From positions 1 to 24,511 of the forward strand of contig JBJKQL010000065.1 of NCBI GenBank assembly GCA_046705265.1: a stretch of 24,511 bases of DNA, written 5' to 3'. A program made the position numbers and the translations under genes. The notes under the pieces are model-generated. The model saw only the letters and a list, made by a program, of their open reading frames with translations. It ran no database searches and was not told the DNA's origin. This document shows positions 1-6,881 of the stretch, one piece after another. This stretch comes from JAJYTL01 sp046705265 (GTDB lineage Bacteria > Pseudomonadota > Alphaproteobacteria > Ferrovibrionales > Ferrovibrionaceae). The number at the start of each line of letters is the position of its first letter. Position 1 is the first letter of the stretch.

Positions 1-198
1 AAGCCTCAGCGCGACCGGAGCCCTGCGCCGGGGCGCCGGAACAATCCCGCCATTGAGAACCAGGATGCGTTGGACGCTGCTCTTGTTTCTCCTTCCAAGC
101 GTCCGCGCGATCTCCGACACACTGTGAGCATTCTTCCATCGCTCCCACAGTTCCGACATCTGCCGCGGTGTGAACCATATCCGTGAAGTCCACTTCAT
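1..198 (-). CDS. IS30-like transposase, N-terminal 66 codons, continues past the left edge
   Basis: Reading the minus strand from an ATG at 198 gives 66 uninterrupted codons up to base 1. The peptide begins MKWTSRIWFTPRQMSELW and contains a helix-turn-helix stretch (roughly residues 12-48, with SVSEIARTLGR followed by SSVQRIL). IS30-family transposases start this way: a short lead, then a resolvase-like HTH that binds the element's ends; the DDE catalytic core would lie outside the window. The gene is read leftward, away from the M20 peptidase, so the element's end should lie between 199 and about 260. The family call rests on recognising the N-terminus only. Whether the element is complete cannot be judged here. 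Confidence 0.75.
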   Translation of the reverse strand, partial: MKWTSRIWFTPRQMSELWERWKNAHSVSEIARTLGRRNKSSVQRILVLNGGIVPAPRRRAPVALRL

Positions 199-228
199 GC
201 CTCGCCCCCCAATCCAGCCACATTAGAA

Positions 229-256
229 GGTGTTGCACTGACCCGTTGAACTCGCA
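229..256. repeat. candidate terminal inverted repeat of the IS30-like element
   Basis: About 30 bases upstream of the transposase start lies GGTGTTGCACTGACCCGTTG followed by AACTCGC. TTGCACT and GTTGAACTCGC modules resemble, from memory, the ends of IS30-like elements in related bacteria, and the position fits the outer end of the element. The matching repeat would lie beyond the left edge, so this is unconfirmed. Confidence 0.3.
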
Positions 257-397
257 CCCTCAATGAGGCTTTCTCCGAACGCCGCTGCTTACTCTGAGCA
301 AATCCGATTGCGGCTTTCTCGGCCGGGTAATTCGGCTGGACGTGCCACAGCGCGCGGGCGACAGTAGCCTGCCACGACAGGCTGCAAAGGTAAGCCG

Positions 398-1819
398 ATG
401 GATCAGGAAAATCTGACACGCGTCCTGGAACAGAGCTGGAGAGACGAGATCATCCCAGCGCTGGTTGAGTACATCAAGATCCCCAATAAATCGCCCGCTT
501 TCGATCCGGACTGGGTCGCGCATGGTTATATGGAGGATGCGGTTCACCTGTTGGAGCGTTGGGCGCGGCGTAAGATCGAAAGCATAAAAGGCGCCACGGT
601 CGAGATCATCAGGCTTGCCGGACGGACGCCGGTGATCCTGATCGACGTTCCAGGCGGCGGTGATGACTGCGTTTTGCTTTACGGCCATCTCGATAAGCAG
701 CCGGAGATGACCGGCTGGGCTGAGGGTTATGGCCCCTGGACGCCCGTGCTCACGGCCGGGAAGCTCTATGGTCGCGGTGGCGCCGATGACGGCTATGCCA
801 TGTTCGCTGCCCTCGCGGCGATCGCAGGGCTTGCCGATCAGAGAGTGCCGCATGCGCGCTGCCTCATGTTGATCGAGGCCTGCGAGGAGTCCGGCAGCTA
901 CGACCTGCCGTATTATGTCGATCATCTCGTCGACCGGCTCGGTAGCCCGTCGCTTGTGGTCTGCCTCGATTCTGGCTGCGGCAACTACGAGCAGCTCTGG
1001 CTCACCACCTCGTTGCGCGGCCTGGTTGGCGGCACGCTGAAGGTGCGCGTGTTGGAAGAGGGCGTCCACTCCGGCGACGCGTCGGGCGTGGTGCCATCGA
1101 GCTTCCGCATTTTGCGCCAGCTCCTGTCACGACTCGAGGATGAGAGTAGCGGCACCATCCGCGCCGCCGCGCTTCAGGTCGCGATCCCAGAGGAGCGTCT
1201 CACCCAGGCGCAGGTCGCGGCGGCCGCGCTTGGTGAGATCATCTATACGAAGTTTCCATTCGCTCCCGGCGTGTCCCCGGTGAAAGGGGATCTGGTCGAC
1301 CTCGTGCTCAACCGCACCTGGCGCCCGCAGCTTGCAGTCACCGGTATCGATGGATTGCCGATCCCGGGAAACGCCGGCAATGTGCTGCTGCCCTACACCA
1401 CCGTCAAGCTTAGCCTGCGCCTGCCACCGAATCTCGATGCGGCAAAGGCCGCCGTCACCCTACGGAATCTGCTGGAGGAAAATCCACCCTATGGCGCTAG
1501 AGTGAGCTTCGACGCCCGGGAGTTCAGTGCCGGATGGAACGCGCCGGCACTATCGCCATGGCTCGCGCAATCGCTGGTGCGCGCCTCCGCAGCCGCCTTC
1601 GGTCAGCCACCGGCATTCATGGGCGAAGGCGGCACTATTCCCTTTATGGCCATGCTCGGAGAAAAATTCCCCCGCGCGCAATTTGTCGTCACTGGCGTGC
1701 TTGGACCGCAGTCCAACGCGCATGGGCCGAACGAGTTCCTGGACCTGCCGACGGCGCAAAGGCTGTCGCTGGTGATCGCGCAAGTGCTGGCGGATCATGC
1801 TGCGAGGACAGAGGGGTAG
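398..1819 (+). CDS. M20 family metallopeptidase (carboxypeptidase/dipeptidase, ArgE/DapE/CNDP type)
   Basis: The 473-aa protein is full length for a zinc-dependent M20 peptidase, a cytoplasmic enzyme that hydrolyses dipeptides or N-acyl amino acids. Visible active-site elements in order: GHLDKQPE (His97, Asp99), GRGGADDG (Asp130, bridging metal ligand), EACEESGS (Glu163 catalytic, Glu164 ligand), CLDSG (Asp191) and NAHGPNE near the C-terminus (His442). Residues about 205-320 form the usual dimerisation lid inserted between two halves of the catalytic domain. The GHLDKQPE variant and an early GWAEGYGPW segment fit the CNDP/dipeptidase side of the family better than ArgE. AAGG lies seven bases before the ATG. 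No signal peptide is seen. It stands alone, with IS30 sequence to the left and about 1 kb of sparse sequence to the right. The substrate cannot be told from sequence. Confidence 0.93.
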   Translation: MDQENLTRVLEQSWRDEIIPALVEYIKIPNKSPAFDPDWVAHGYMEDAVHLLERWARRKIESIKGATVEIIRLAGRTPVILIDVPGGGDDCVLLYGHLDKQPEMTGWAEGYGPWTPVLTAGKLYGRGGADDGYAMFAALAAIAGLADQRVPHARCLMLIEACEESGSYDLPYYVDHLVDRLGSPSLVVCLDSGCGNYEQLWLTTSLRGLVGGTLKVRVLEEGVHSGDASGVVPSSFRILRQLLSRLEDESSGTIRAAALQVAIPEERLTQAQVAAAALGEIIYTKFPFAPGVSPVKGDLVDLVLNRTWRPQLAVTGIDGLPIPGNAGNVLLPYTTVKLSLRLPPNLDAAKAAVTLRNLLEENPPYGARVSFDAREFSAGWNAPALSPWLAQSLVRASAAAFGQPPAFMGEGGTIPFMAMLGEKFPRAQFVVTGVLGPQSNAHGPNEFLDLPTAQRLSLVIAQVLADHAARTEG

Positions 1820-2600
1820 GTTGCTCCTCGCTAACGAATGAGCGTGGTGGAAATCGTTTCGTTTAGGTCGAATCCTTTGCCTATTTTGCTCGGTGAGATC
1901 AGCCCAAAGAGAGAGCCGCCACATGTGACCAAACGGGCGTATCTGACTCACCTTGGACCTTCGCTTTGTGCGGAAGCGGGCACTCAACTAAGGGGCGAGA
2001 AGCGAATTCCGCGCATCGAATGTTATTCTACAACTCGCCGCTAACGCGGCGGGTCTGCCGATCGCCGGTTTAAACGGCGTCGCAATCATGCCTTTGGCGC
2101 TGGAACCACGCCCAACTACACAATCAGTCCAAATGTATCCATGATGATGCACGTGTACTTGATTTTGGGCTTGGAATGAATCCGTGACCGTGCATGGAAC
2201 CATTACGGGTTGATCCGTGCCTGGTACCCCTAGCAACGTGCCACGATGTCTATGCGGATTTAATGCAAGCCATAGTGGTGTTTGCGGGAGAAAAGCGCTG
2301 AGCGCCTCAAAATACGGGCGTACCCGAGCAGTCGTCGCGAGAGGCGCCACCACGATGCTTTGGTCTTTGGAGGAATGTCGTTTCAGTCTTGCCCGGCGTC
2401 TCTTGTTATTAGGCTCTGAATCTTGAGCTCTCTCGGCGCTCAATGCGGTCCGGGCGTGAGCGTGGCTTTGCTCGTAGGGGAAAGTGCGTAACCAGGGATA
2501 AGCATTCAAAGTCGATTTTGGGGTCTAAGTTCGTGCTGATTAGTGCTCTATTCCGTGAAATTACTCGTGCGGACATTAATGCTTTTGCCCCGGTAGCCAG
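1820..2600. other. intergenic region without a convincing gene
   Basis: Several frames stay open here (for example minus 1988-2509), but their peptides are low-complexity, rich in Arg/Ala/Pro, and show no family motif or good ribosome binding site, so I do not call them. The one structural item is the hairpin at 2034-2053. The stretch may be old decayed sequence. Confidence 0.5.
2034..2053. other. GC-rich hairpin, 8-bp stem with TAAC loop
   Basis: CTCGCCGC, loop TAAC, then GCGGCGGG, pairing with one G-U wobble. It lies about 215 bases after the M20 stop. No T-run follows on either strand, so an intrinsic terminator is not supported. Confidence 0.35.
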
Positions 2601-2792
2601 CTATGAATCCGCCCCCCTAACTTGGCGACCGGACGTAGTGGCACCTCGCCGTTGGTCCGGAGAGAGGCCAGAATCTCCGAACATTTCACTGCCATTCGTG
2701 GCTAGAAATCGGGCTCCCATTTCGCCTACTGGACGAAGGAAACCGGCCGTTAGAGTGAAGGTCGCATCGGGTTGTTTCAGATCGGTGGTCAC
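2601..2792 (-). CDS. possible small protein overlapping the methyltransferase stop
   Basis: A 63-aa frame opens with GTG at 2792 and overlaps the stop of the upstream methyltransferase (GTGA overlap), an arrangement typical of translational coupling. The peptide (starting MTTDLKQPDATFTLTAGF, with FLRPVGEMGARFLA in the middle) matches no family I recognise. GGAGG lies only two bases before the GTG, too close for an ordinary ribosome binding site, so it would rely on coupling. It could equally be the tail of an eroded gene or a chance frame. Confidence 0.28.
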   Translation of the reverse strand: MTTDLKQPDATFTLTAGFLRPVGEMGARFLATNGSEMFGDSGLSPDQRRGATTSGRQVRGADS

Positions 2793-3619
2793 CGCCTCCG
2801 GGCCAGAATTAGAACGGGCGCAATCGAACCCTTTTGAACGTTGGCCAACATATTAGCCACCTTCTGTGGCGCGTCGTTTCCCATGAGAATGTGGAGGCCA
2901 AGAGGCGGCGGTCCCGCTTCTGCAAGACGTGCTCTGATGGTTTCAAAGAACCTGACTGCAACGTCGCGCATGCTGGTCTCCGTTAGAAGCTCAAACCGGT
3001 TTGCCTCCAGAGCCCTTCTATAGCATTCTGGCGCAGCAACAAATGACATTGCTTCATTTTGCGCCCAAGCCACGGGGTAGGCTAGCGTTTCTGCGTTCGT
3101 GCACATTATGTCGTACACCAGGGCGTAGCCTCCTAGTTTCGTCACGCGGCTAACTTCGGAGAAAAGCGCATCCTTGTCCGAAATGTTCATGCCCACATGG
3201 AGCATGGTGACGCGATCGAAACTGGCATCCTCGAATGGCATATCGAGCGCGCTGGCGCATCTCAGCTCAATCTGACCGTCTAGCCCTAGCTTCCGGTTCA
3301 GTTTGCCGCCGACTTCGACATATTCCGGCGTGATGTCTACGCCACTGACCATACAGCCATATGCTGTGGCAAGGAATCGTGCCGTCCCGCCCAAGCCACA
3401 GCCAACATCCAGCACGCTCAGCCCGTGGCTCAACTGAAGTTGTTCCGCCAATGCGGCGGTAACAGGGCGGCCTCCAATGTGAAACTCGTCGACACCGGCC
3501 AAGTGGTCGACCAGGGAAAGCTCCGACATGCTTCTAAGCTTTTCAAGGCCCACCAGGATCGCAGCTTCCAAAGAGCCATGCGTATAGTGTTGGGCGATTT
3601 CCTGATCAATTGGCGTCAT
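2789..3619 (-). CDS. class I SAM-dependent methyltransferase
   Basis: The 276-aa product carries a Rossmann-type SAM-binding core. Motif I reads VLDVGCGLGGTARFLA (about residues 78-93), followed by the acidic GVDIT loop, CASALDMPFEDASFDRV (motif II/III area, with the aspartates that hold the cofactor) and VTKLGGYALVYD. The N-terminal YTHGSLEAAI and VDEFHIGGR segments occur in small-molecule methyltransferases of the UbiE/Coq5 and glycine/sarcosine-like groups, so a soluble small-molecule substrate is likely but unidentified. I take ATG 3619 because GGGAGG lies seven bases upstream; an in-frame start at 3712 would run across most of the divergent promoter region. It is transcribed away from the HxlR regulator, which may control it. 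Confidence 0.88.
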   Translation of the reverse strand: MTPIDQEIAQHYTHGSLEAAILVGLEKLRSMSELSLVDHLAGVDEFHIGGRPVTAALAEQLQLSHGLSVLDVGCGLGGTARFLATAYGCMVSGVDITPEYVEVGGKLNRKLGLDGQIELRCASALDMPFEDASFDRVTMLHVGMNISDKDALFSEVSRVTKLGGYALVYDIMCTNAETLAYPVAWAQNEAMSFVAAPECYRRALEANRFELLTETSMRDVAVRFFETIRARLAEAGPPPLGLHILMGNDAPQKVANMLANVQKGSIAPVLILARRR

Positions 3620-3733
3620 GCTCGCGCCTCCCAGTTCCATCGAAAGAGGACCAAATCGAAAATCAAGGTTCCCCGGCCAGCCTAAGCGAGTAGTTCGCGC
3701 CGTCCACTTCAATTTCTGTAGTGCATCCGGTGT

Positions 3734-3739
3734 GATAAT
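3734..3739 (+). promoter_or_regulatory. candidate -10 box of the HxlR gene
   Basis: GATAAT (five of six matches to TATAAT) lies 17 bases before the regulator start in the 137-bp divergent region. No good -35 hexamer is seen at the right distance, as expected if an activator or the regulator itself acts here. Confidence 0.3.
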
Positions 3740-3756
3740 ATGTCAGGATCGAATGG

Positions 3757-4458
3757 ATGAAGGGCTACGGGCAATTTTGCTCCATCGCGAAGGCCTTGGA
3801 GATCGTCGGCGAGCGCTGGACGCCGCTGATCATTCGCGAGCTGATTTGCGGAAGTTCTAGGTTCAACGAAATCCATAGGGGGGTCCCCAGAATCTCGCCG
3901 TCACTTTTGTCAAAGCGACTGAGCGGCCTCGAACAGACGGGCATCATCAAACGGGTGAAGGAAACGGGGGGGTATGAGCTGACGTCATCCGGCTGGGAGT
4001 TGAAGCCGCTTATCGAAGCGCTCGGGGTCTGGGGGCATAGATGGGTTAGGGGGCAACTCAGCGATGACGATCTCGATCCCGACCTTCTGATGTGGGATAT
4101 GCGGCGGCGTATCAATTTAGCTGCATTCCCAGATACACAAATATGTGTCTGCTTTGTGTTCACCGATGTGCGGCCCAGAAAATCGCATTATTGGCTCGTT
4201 GGATCTTCGCAAGGGGTAGAGCTGTGCATTTCGGATCCCTCGCTTGACGTGGATCTATTTGTCGTGACCGATCTGCGAACAATGACGTCGGTTTGGAATG
4301 GAGACTTGGCACTGGCAAAGAAGGTCCAGGATGGTTCTATTGATCTCCATGGACCAAGACCGCTTCAACAAAAATTCGGTTCGTGGCTGCAGTTGAACAT
4401 GTTTGCGAGCGTTGAGCCGGCAAAATTCCACACCCGTGGGGCTGTCGAACATTCATGA
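3757..4458 (+). CDS. HxlR-family transcriptional regulator with C-terminal SCP2-like domain
   Basis: The 233-aa protein begins with a winged-helix HxlR domain (residues about 5-100): CSIAKALEIVGERWTPLIIREL, then RISPSLLSKRLSGLEQTGII and the wing GGYELTSSGWEL. Typical HxlR proteins are 100-130 aa; here a further 130 residues follow. The YWLV, VELCI and VDLFVVTDL strands with a helical end resemble the sterol-carrier (SCP2-like) domain found in a longer HxlR subgroup, which probably binds a hydrophobic small molecule. The N-terminal Cys of HxlR domains is retained (Cys8). The gene diverges from the methyltransferase with 137 bases between them, so the usual arrangement of a regulator controlling its neighbour is likely. 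AGGA lies nine bases before the ATG. Confidence 0.88.
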   Translation: MKGYGQFCSIAKALEIVGERWTPLIIRELICGSSRFNEIHRGVPRISPSLLSKRLSGLEQTGIIKRVKETGGYELTSSGWELKPLIEALGVWGHRWVRGQLSDDDLDPDLLMWDMRRRINLAAFPDTQICVCFVFTDVRPRKSHYWLVGSSQGVELCISDPSLDVDLFVVTDLRTMTSVWNGDLALAKKVQDGSIDLHGPRPLQQKFGSWLQLNMFASVEPAKFHTRGAVEHS

Positions 4459-4484
4459 CAGGAGTCTCACGGAGGCAGCCTGAA

Positions 4485-4631
4485 ATGGCTGCGATCTTGC
4501 CTTACCTCTTGCTGGCGATTTATGGATGCCCCTCAGTTTGGCGGTGGAAAAACGGTATGCTGAGCGGCCACCTCAATCTTCGCCTTGACGAAGTTCGAAA
4601 TGAAGCAATGAGCTTCGGCGCTTTTCAGTAA
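4485..4631 (+). CDS. small ORF, 48 aa, hydrophobic N-terminus
   Basis: An ATG at 4485 is preceded by GGAGG with nine bases of spacing and opens a 48-codon frame 26 bases after the HxlR stop. The first 24 residues (MAAILPYLLLAIYGCPSV onward) could be a membrane segment or signal-like helix; the rest is mixed and charged. No family is recognised. The good ribosome binding site and co-directional position make translation plausible, but the length is within what chance can give. Confidence 0.35.
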   Translation: MAAILPYLLLAIYGCPSVWRWKNGMLSGHLNLRLDEVRNEAMSFGAFQ

Positions 4632-4635
4632 TCTT

Positions 4636-4809
4636 ATGGATAGGCTCAAGATTGACTTCGCCCTCGACGGTTATCAAGGGGCGAACTATCGCGTTGGTAA
4701 AGCCGTATCCACGTTCCTACGTTCGACGATAGGAATATTAAAGGCACCGTGGAGAACAACGATTGTTGACAATTGGGACCGCACGTCAAAACTCAGGCGA
4801 GACACATAA
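4636..4809 (+). CDS. small ORF, 57 aa
   Basis: The frame starts with ATG four bases after the preceding small ORF ends and runs 57 codons (MDRLKIDFALDGYQGANYRV at the start). The peptide is soluble, basic at the end and unrecognised. No Shine-Dalgarno-like sequence precedes it, so it would depend on coupling to the 48-aa frame. It is listed because it forms an unbroken co-directional chain with its neighbours. Confidence 0.25.
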   Translation: MDRLKIDFALDGYQGANYRVGKAVSTFLRSTIGILKAPWRTTIVDNWDRTSKLRRDT

Positions 4810-4827
4810 TACCCGGAGGAACCGCGT

Positions 4828-5064
4828 GTGCCGAAGCTTCAACTTGACGTGCCACTTTCTTCACAAGAAAAGGCCAATTGCTGTCGACCTACCAGCGCAT
4901 ACATGATCTGGCTCTACTGGCAGAAAAACGGTAAGGGAGCTGGTCCAATGAACACGATCGCGAGTAGCTATGAAGTCGCGGATAGCACTGGTGAACCGGA
5001 CCCCGGCAATAGGACCATGGGAACCGGTCGGCTAGTTGGAAGCGCTGCTGTTCCGATCACCTGA
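4828..5064 (+). pseudogene. papain-like/C39-like cysteine protease, N-terminal fragment cut by an IS3 end
   Basis: GTG at 4828 has GGAGGA seven bases upstream. The first 50 codons read like the start of a bacterial papain-fold peptidase (C39-like or AvrRpt2/C70-like): LDVPLSSQEK, then ANCCRPTSAYMIWLYWQ, where Cys18 or Cys19 would be the nucleophile heading the first helix. The usual pattern is N-x-C followed by a hydrophobic helix; the change to CCRP is unusual. The catalytic His and Asn/Asp should follow 80-120 residues later but are missing. Protease-like sequence stops around 4985 and the last codons run through IS3-derived DNA to a stop at 5064. I infer insertion and later deletion. The family assignment is moderate. 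Confidence 0.5.
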
Positions 5065-5069
5065 GGTCT

Positions 5070-5295
5070 TCATGCAATCCATCTTTCTTGTTGCTGTGGA
5101 GATCTGGGCCACGCGGCAGCGTTGTCCAAGCGAAGCGTCATATCCACAGCCGTAGCCCTGAGCGCGGCCTGTGACGCCCTCGCGCCAAATCGCCATAGGG
5201 GTACGGTCGCCCAGCGCCTGATGCGGACTCCAAGTATTGTGAAAAGCAACCCAGGAAGATATTCCTGCCTTGGCGTCCCGGCCGTCGGCATAGCC
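5070..5295 (-). pseudogene. IS3-family transposase (OrfB), C-terminal remnant with a frameshift
   Basis: On the minus strand the peptide YADGRDAKAGISSWVAF followed by PHQALGDRTPMAIWREG is the characteristic end of the IS3-family DDE integrase core, including the final conserved helix. After WREGVTG the homology moves to another frame (AVDMTLRLDNAAAW, ending at a TGA at 5070), so a frameshift lies near 5160. Everything upstream of YADG, including the catalytic DDE residues, is gone. The adjacent 4990-5069 stretch (starting TGAACCGGACCCCGG) is probably the element's right end. It cannot be active. Confidence 0.8.
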
Positions 5296-5371
5296 CTTGT
5301 TCAGGGTGGGTTGATCATGCGAAGGCACCTCTGATTTTGCTGGAGGTGTTGGCATGGAAGGAGACGGCAAA

Positions 5372-5770
5372 ATGGACGCCCCATTGGACGTCTCGAGCGC
5401 AGGCTAGGGGGCCGACTGGAGTTGATCAAAGCTCCGAACGGGGAGCCGGCAGCGGTCGGACAGAGAGAAGGCGCGGATCGTGGCGGAGAGCCTGGTGCCG
5501 GGTGTGCGGGTGGCGGAAGTGGCGCGCCAATACCGGACGACGCGCTGGCAGATCTATGACTGGCGGAAGCGACCGCGTGCCGGGCGGCTGGCGCTGCCGG
5601 CGAGGTGGAGCCCGACCTCGACATTCGCGGCACTGGTGGTGGAAGAGGCTGCGAAGCGGGGCGACGGCGGTGTCGAGATCGTATTGGGGGAGGTGGTGAT
5701 TCGGGCGGTGCCTGGTGTTGACGGCGAGCGTCTGCCAGGGGTGATCCGCGCAGTTCGGGCGGCGCGATGA
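5372..5770 (+). pseudogene. tnpA: IS66 tnpA (OrfA), frameshifted
   Basis: The main frame (clear from about 5453 to the TGA at 5770) reads RSDREKARIVAESLVPG, then VAEVARQYRTTRWQIYDWRK, the HTH of IS66 OrfA, and ends with VDGERLPGVIRAVRAAR, as usual for this protein. The N-terminus is spread over two other frames: MDAPLDVSS from 5372, then GGRLELIKAPNG. At least two indels (near 5400 and near 5447) therefore separate start and body. TnpA is an accessory protein required for IS66 transposition. Confidence 0.75.
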
Positions 5771-5810
5771 TCGCGCCGAGCGCGCATCTGAAGGTCTACA
5801 TTGGGGTCTC
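5767..5810 (+). pseudogene. tnpB: IS66 tnpB (OrfB), N-terminal fragment
   Basis: An ATGA overlap with the tnpA stop starts the frame MIAPSAHLKVYIGVS, which matches the opening of IS66 OrfB (usual form M-I-x-P-x-G-V-K-V-Y). Similarity ends at about 5808, where tnpC sequence begins in another frame. The overlap is the standard tnpA/tnpB coupling of the family. Confidence 0.6.
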
Positions 5811-5885
5811 AATGGTCACCCCCAAAGCCGCATTGAGGAACTCATGCCCTGGTGCTTCCCAAAGCCGTCAACTCACGCCCCATAG
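5811..5885 (+). pseudogene. tnpC: IS66 tnpC transposase, C-terminal fragment
   Basis: The frame NGHPQSRIEELMPWCF, ending at TAG 5883-5885, is like the last residues of IS66 TnpC, which commonly finishes with a hydrophobic -x-LLPW- motif. The transposase core, with its DDE residues, is absent. Only about 24 codons remain. Confidence 0.55.
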
Positions 5886-6213
5886 CGCAGCCGCTTAGCG
5901 CTCACATCATTCGCTGGCATGAAATAAGAGAGACTCTGCGTCAAATTGCCTCATAGCGAGTCAGGCCGCTCCTCAGAAAGCCTCCAAACAGGCATGCCCC
6001 CTGCCGAGAAAAAGCGAGGGAGTCCGCTGGGAGCTACCACCGCCCCTACGTCTTTGTCTCAACGAGCCGAATCGATCAATTCGGCAAGGCGCTGCAGGTC
6101 GGCGTAATAGAAAGTGCTCGCGGGCGGCCGATCCAGCATGATGACTCTGATTCTCTAGGCGCATAATGCGGACTCCTTCGTGTACGAGCGAGGGTTGCAC
6201 TCGCCTGTGCCGC
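5886..6213. other. sparse region between IS66 remnant and tetR
   Basis: No gene is supported. A 28-residue minus-strand piece ending at 6059 (VIMLDRPPASTFYYADL) looks protein-like but is enclosed by stops; it might be a scrap of a lost gene. The right end leads into the tetR promoter. Confidence 0.4.
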
Positions 6214-6244
6214 TTGACAGGGGCCGCTAAAGCACGCCTAAGTT
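6214..6244 (+). promoter_or_regulatory. candidate promoter for tetR-MFS
   Basis: A perfect -35 hexamer TTGACA (6214-6219) is followed after 19 bases by TAAGTT (6239-6244), a weak -10. Longer than ideal spacing suits a regulated promoter. The palindrome at 6244-6257 overlaps the end of the -10. Confidence 0.4.
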
Positions 6245-6257
6245 AACAGACCTGTCA
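6244..6257. promoter_or_regulatory. candidate TetR operator
   Basis: TAACAGACCTGTCA is an imperfect 14-bp palindrome (ACAG and CTGT arms plus outer T/A) lying 14 bases before the tetR start and over the predicted promoter. Size and position suit an autoregulatory TetR-family operator. Confidence 0.45.
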
Positions 6258-6271
6258 GATAATTTAATGAA

Positions 6272-6876
6272 ATGTCACCATCCTCTGTAAGCGAAAGATT
6301 GATCCACGCGGCGGCCCGGCTCTTTTACGAGCGTGGTATCACGGCGACTGGAGTTGATACCATCGTCGCCAAGTCCGGCGTTTCGAACCGACTCTATATG
6401 CCCATTTTGGGACGAAGCATCGCCTAATTGCCGTAGTGCTCGACCGCCAACACCAGGAACGGCGGGCTTCACTTGAGACACATTTGCGAAGACGGTCGGA
6501 CTTACCTGCGGAAAAACGGTTACTGTCGATCTTTGAGTGGGTGTCGGCGCAGCAGCGGAGCTTCTGGACTCGCGGCTGTCCTTTCGTAAATGCTTCGGTC
6601 GAGTTGGTTATGACAGAAGACAGGGCCGCGAAAGACATTATTCGGCGTCACAAGCGATGGTTCCACAGCGTTCTTGCTGCGCTCGCCGAGGAGGCCGGAT
6701 CGGCCGAACCCGAAGTAGTCGCCTCGGAACTTCATCTTTTAATCGAAGGGGCTAACGCCAGGATGCTGGCGGAAGGAGATCTGACGGCAATCGCTTCCGC
6801 GAAGCAAGCCGCGCAAAAATTGCTAAGCGATGTCCGACGATCACAATACGGAAAGCGCCGTGCCCGGTGGACTTGA
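6272..6876 (+). pseudogene. TetR/AcrR-family regulator, single-base frameshift
   Basis: ATG 6272 opens a typical TetR N-terminal HTH: SERLIHAAARLFYERGIT, then VDTIVAKSGVSNR. At codon 40 (6389-6391) the frame is lost and soon hits TAA; in another frame from 6391 the text continues TLYAHFGTKHRLIAVVLDRQ and on through a complete ligand-binding domain to TGA 6874-6876. Adding one base after CG at 6390 would restore S-N-R-T-L-Y-A-H-F-G, the recognition helix, and a 202-residue protein, normal for the family. So this is a single-nucleotide deletion, or a sequencing error. The stop lies five bases before the MFS start, consistent with an operon. If real, the repressor is inactive and the transporter may be expressed constitutively. 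Confidence 0.85.
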
Positions 6877-6881
6877 GAGTA

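Larger units (their letters stand above)
5372..5885 (+). mobile_element. IS66-family element, internally deleted remnant
   Basis: Three IS66 pieces lie in order on the plus strand: a nearly complete but frameshifted tnpA (5372-5770), the first 14 or so codons of tnpB (from 5767) and the last codons of tnpC (about 5811-5885). A full element is about 2.5 kb, so some 2 kb of tnpB/tnpC has been lost between 5808 and 5811. The right end is probably near 5905, just after CGCTTAGCGCTCAC, which resembles an IS66 terminal repeat read inward. The element lies directly beside the IS3 remnant. Confidence 0.72.

Noticed and set aside
260..1069. Long minus-strand open frame (269 codons) opposite the M20 gene
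   Set aside because: It is antisense to a clear metallopeptidase with all catalytic motifs; its own peptide has no family features. Open antisense frames are common in GC-rich coding DNA.
1988..2509. Minus-strand frame of 173 codons
   Set aside because: Arg/Ala/Pro-rich, no motif, no ribosome binding site, and overlapped by other equally poor frames.
6059..6145. Protein-like minus-strand scrap VIMLDRPPASTFYYADL
   Set aside because: Only 28 residues between two stops, no start signal; resemblance to an enoyl-CoA-hydratase-like N-terminus is too weak to claim.
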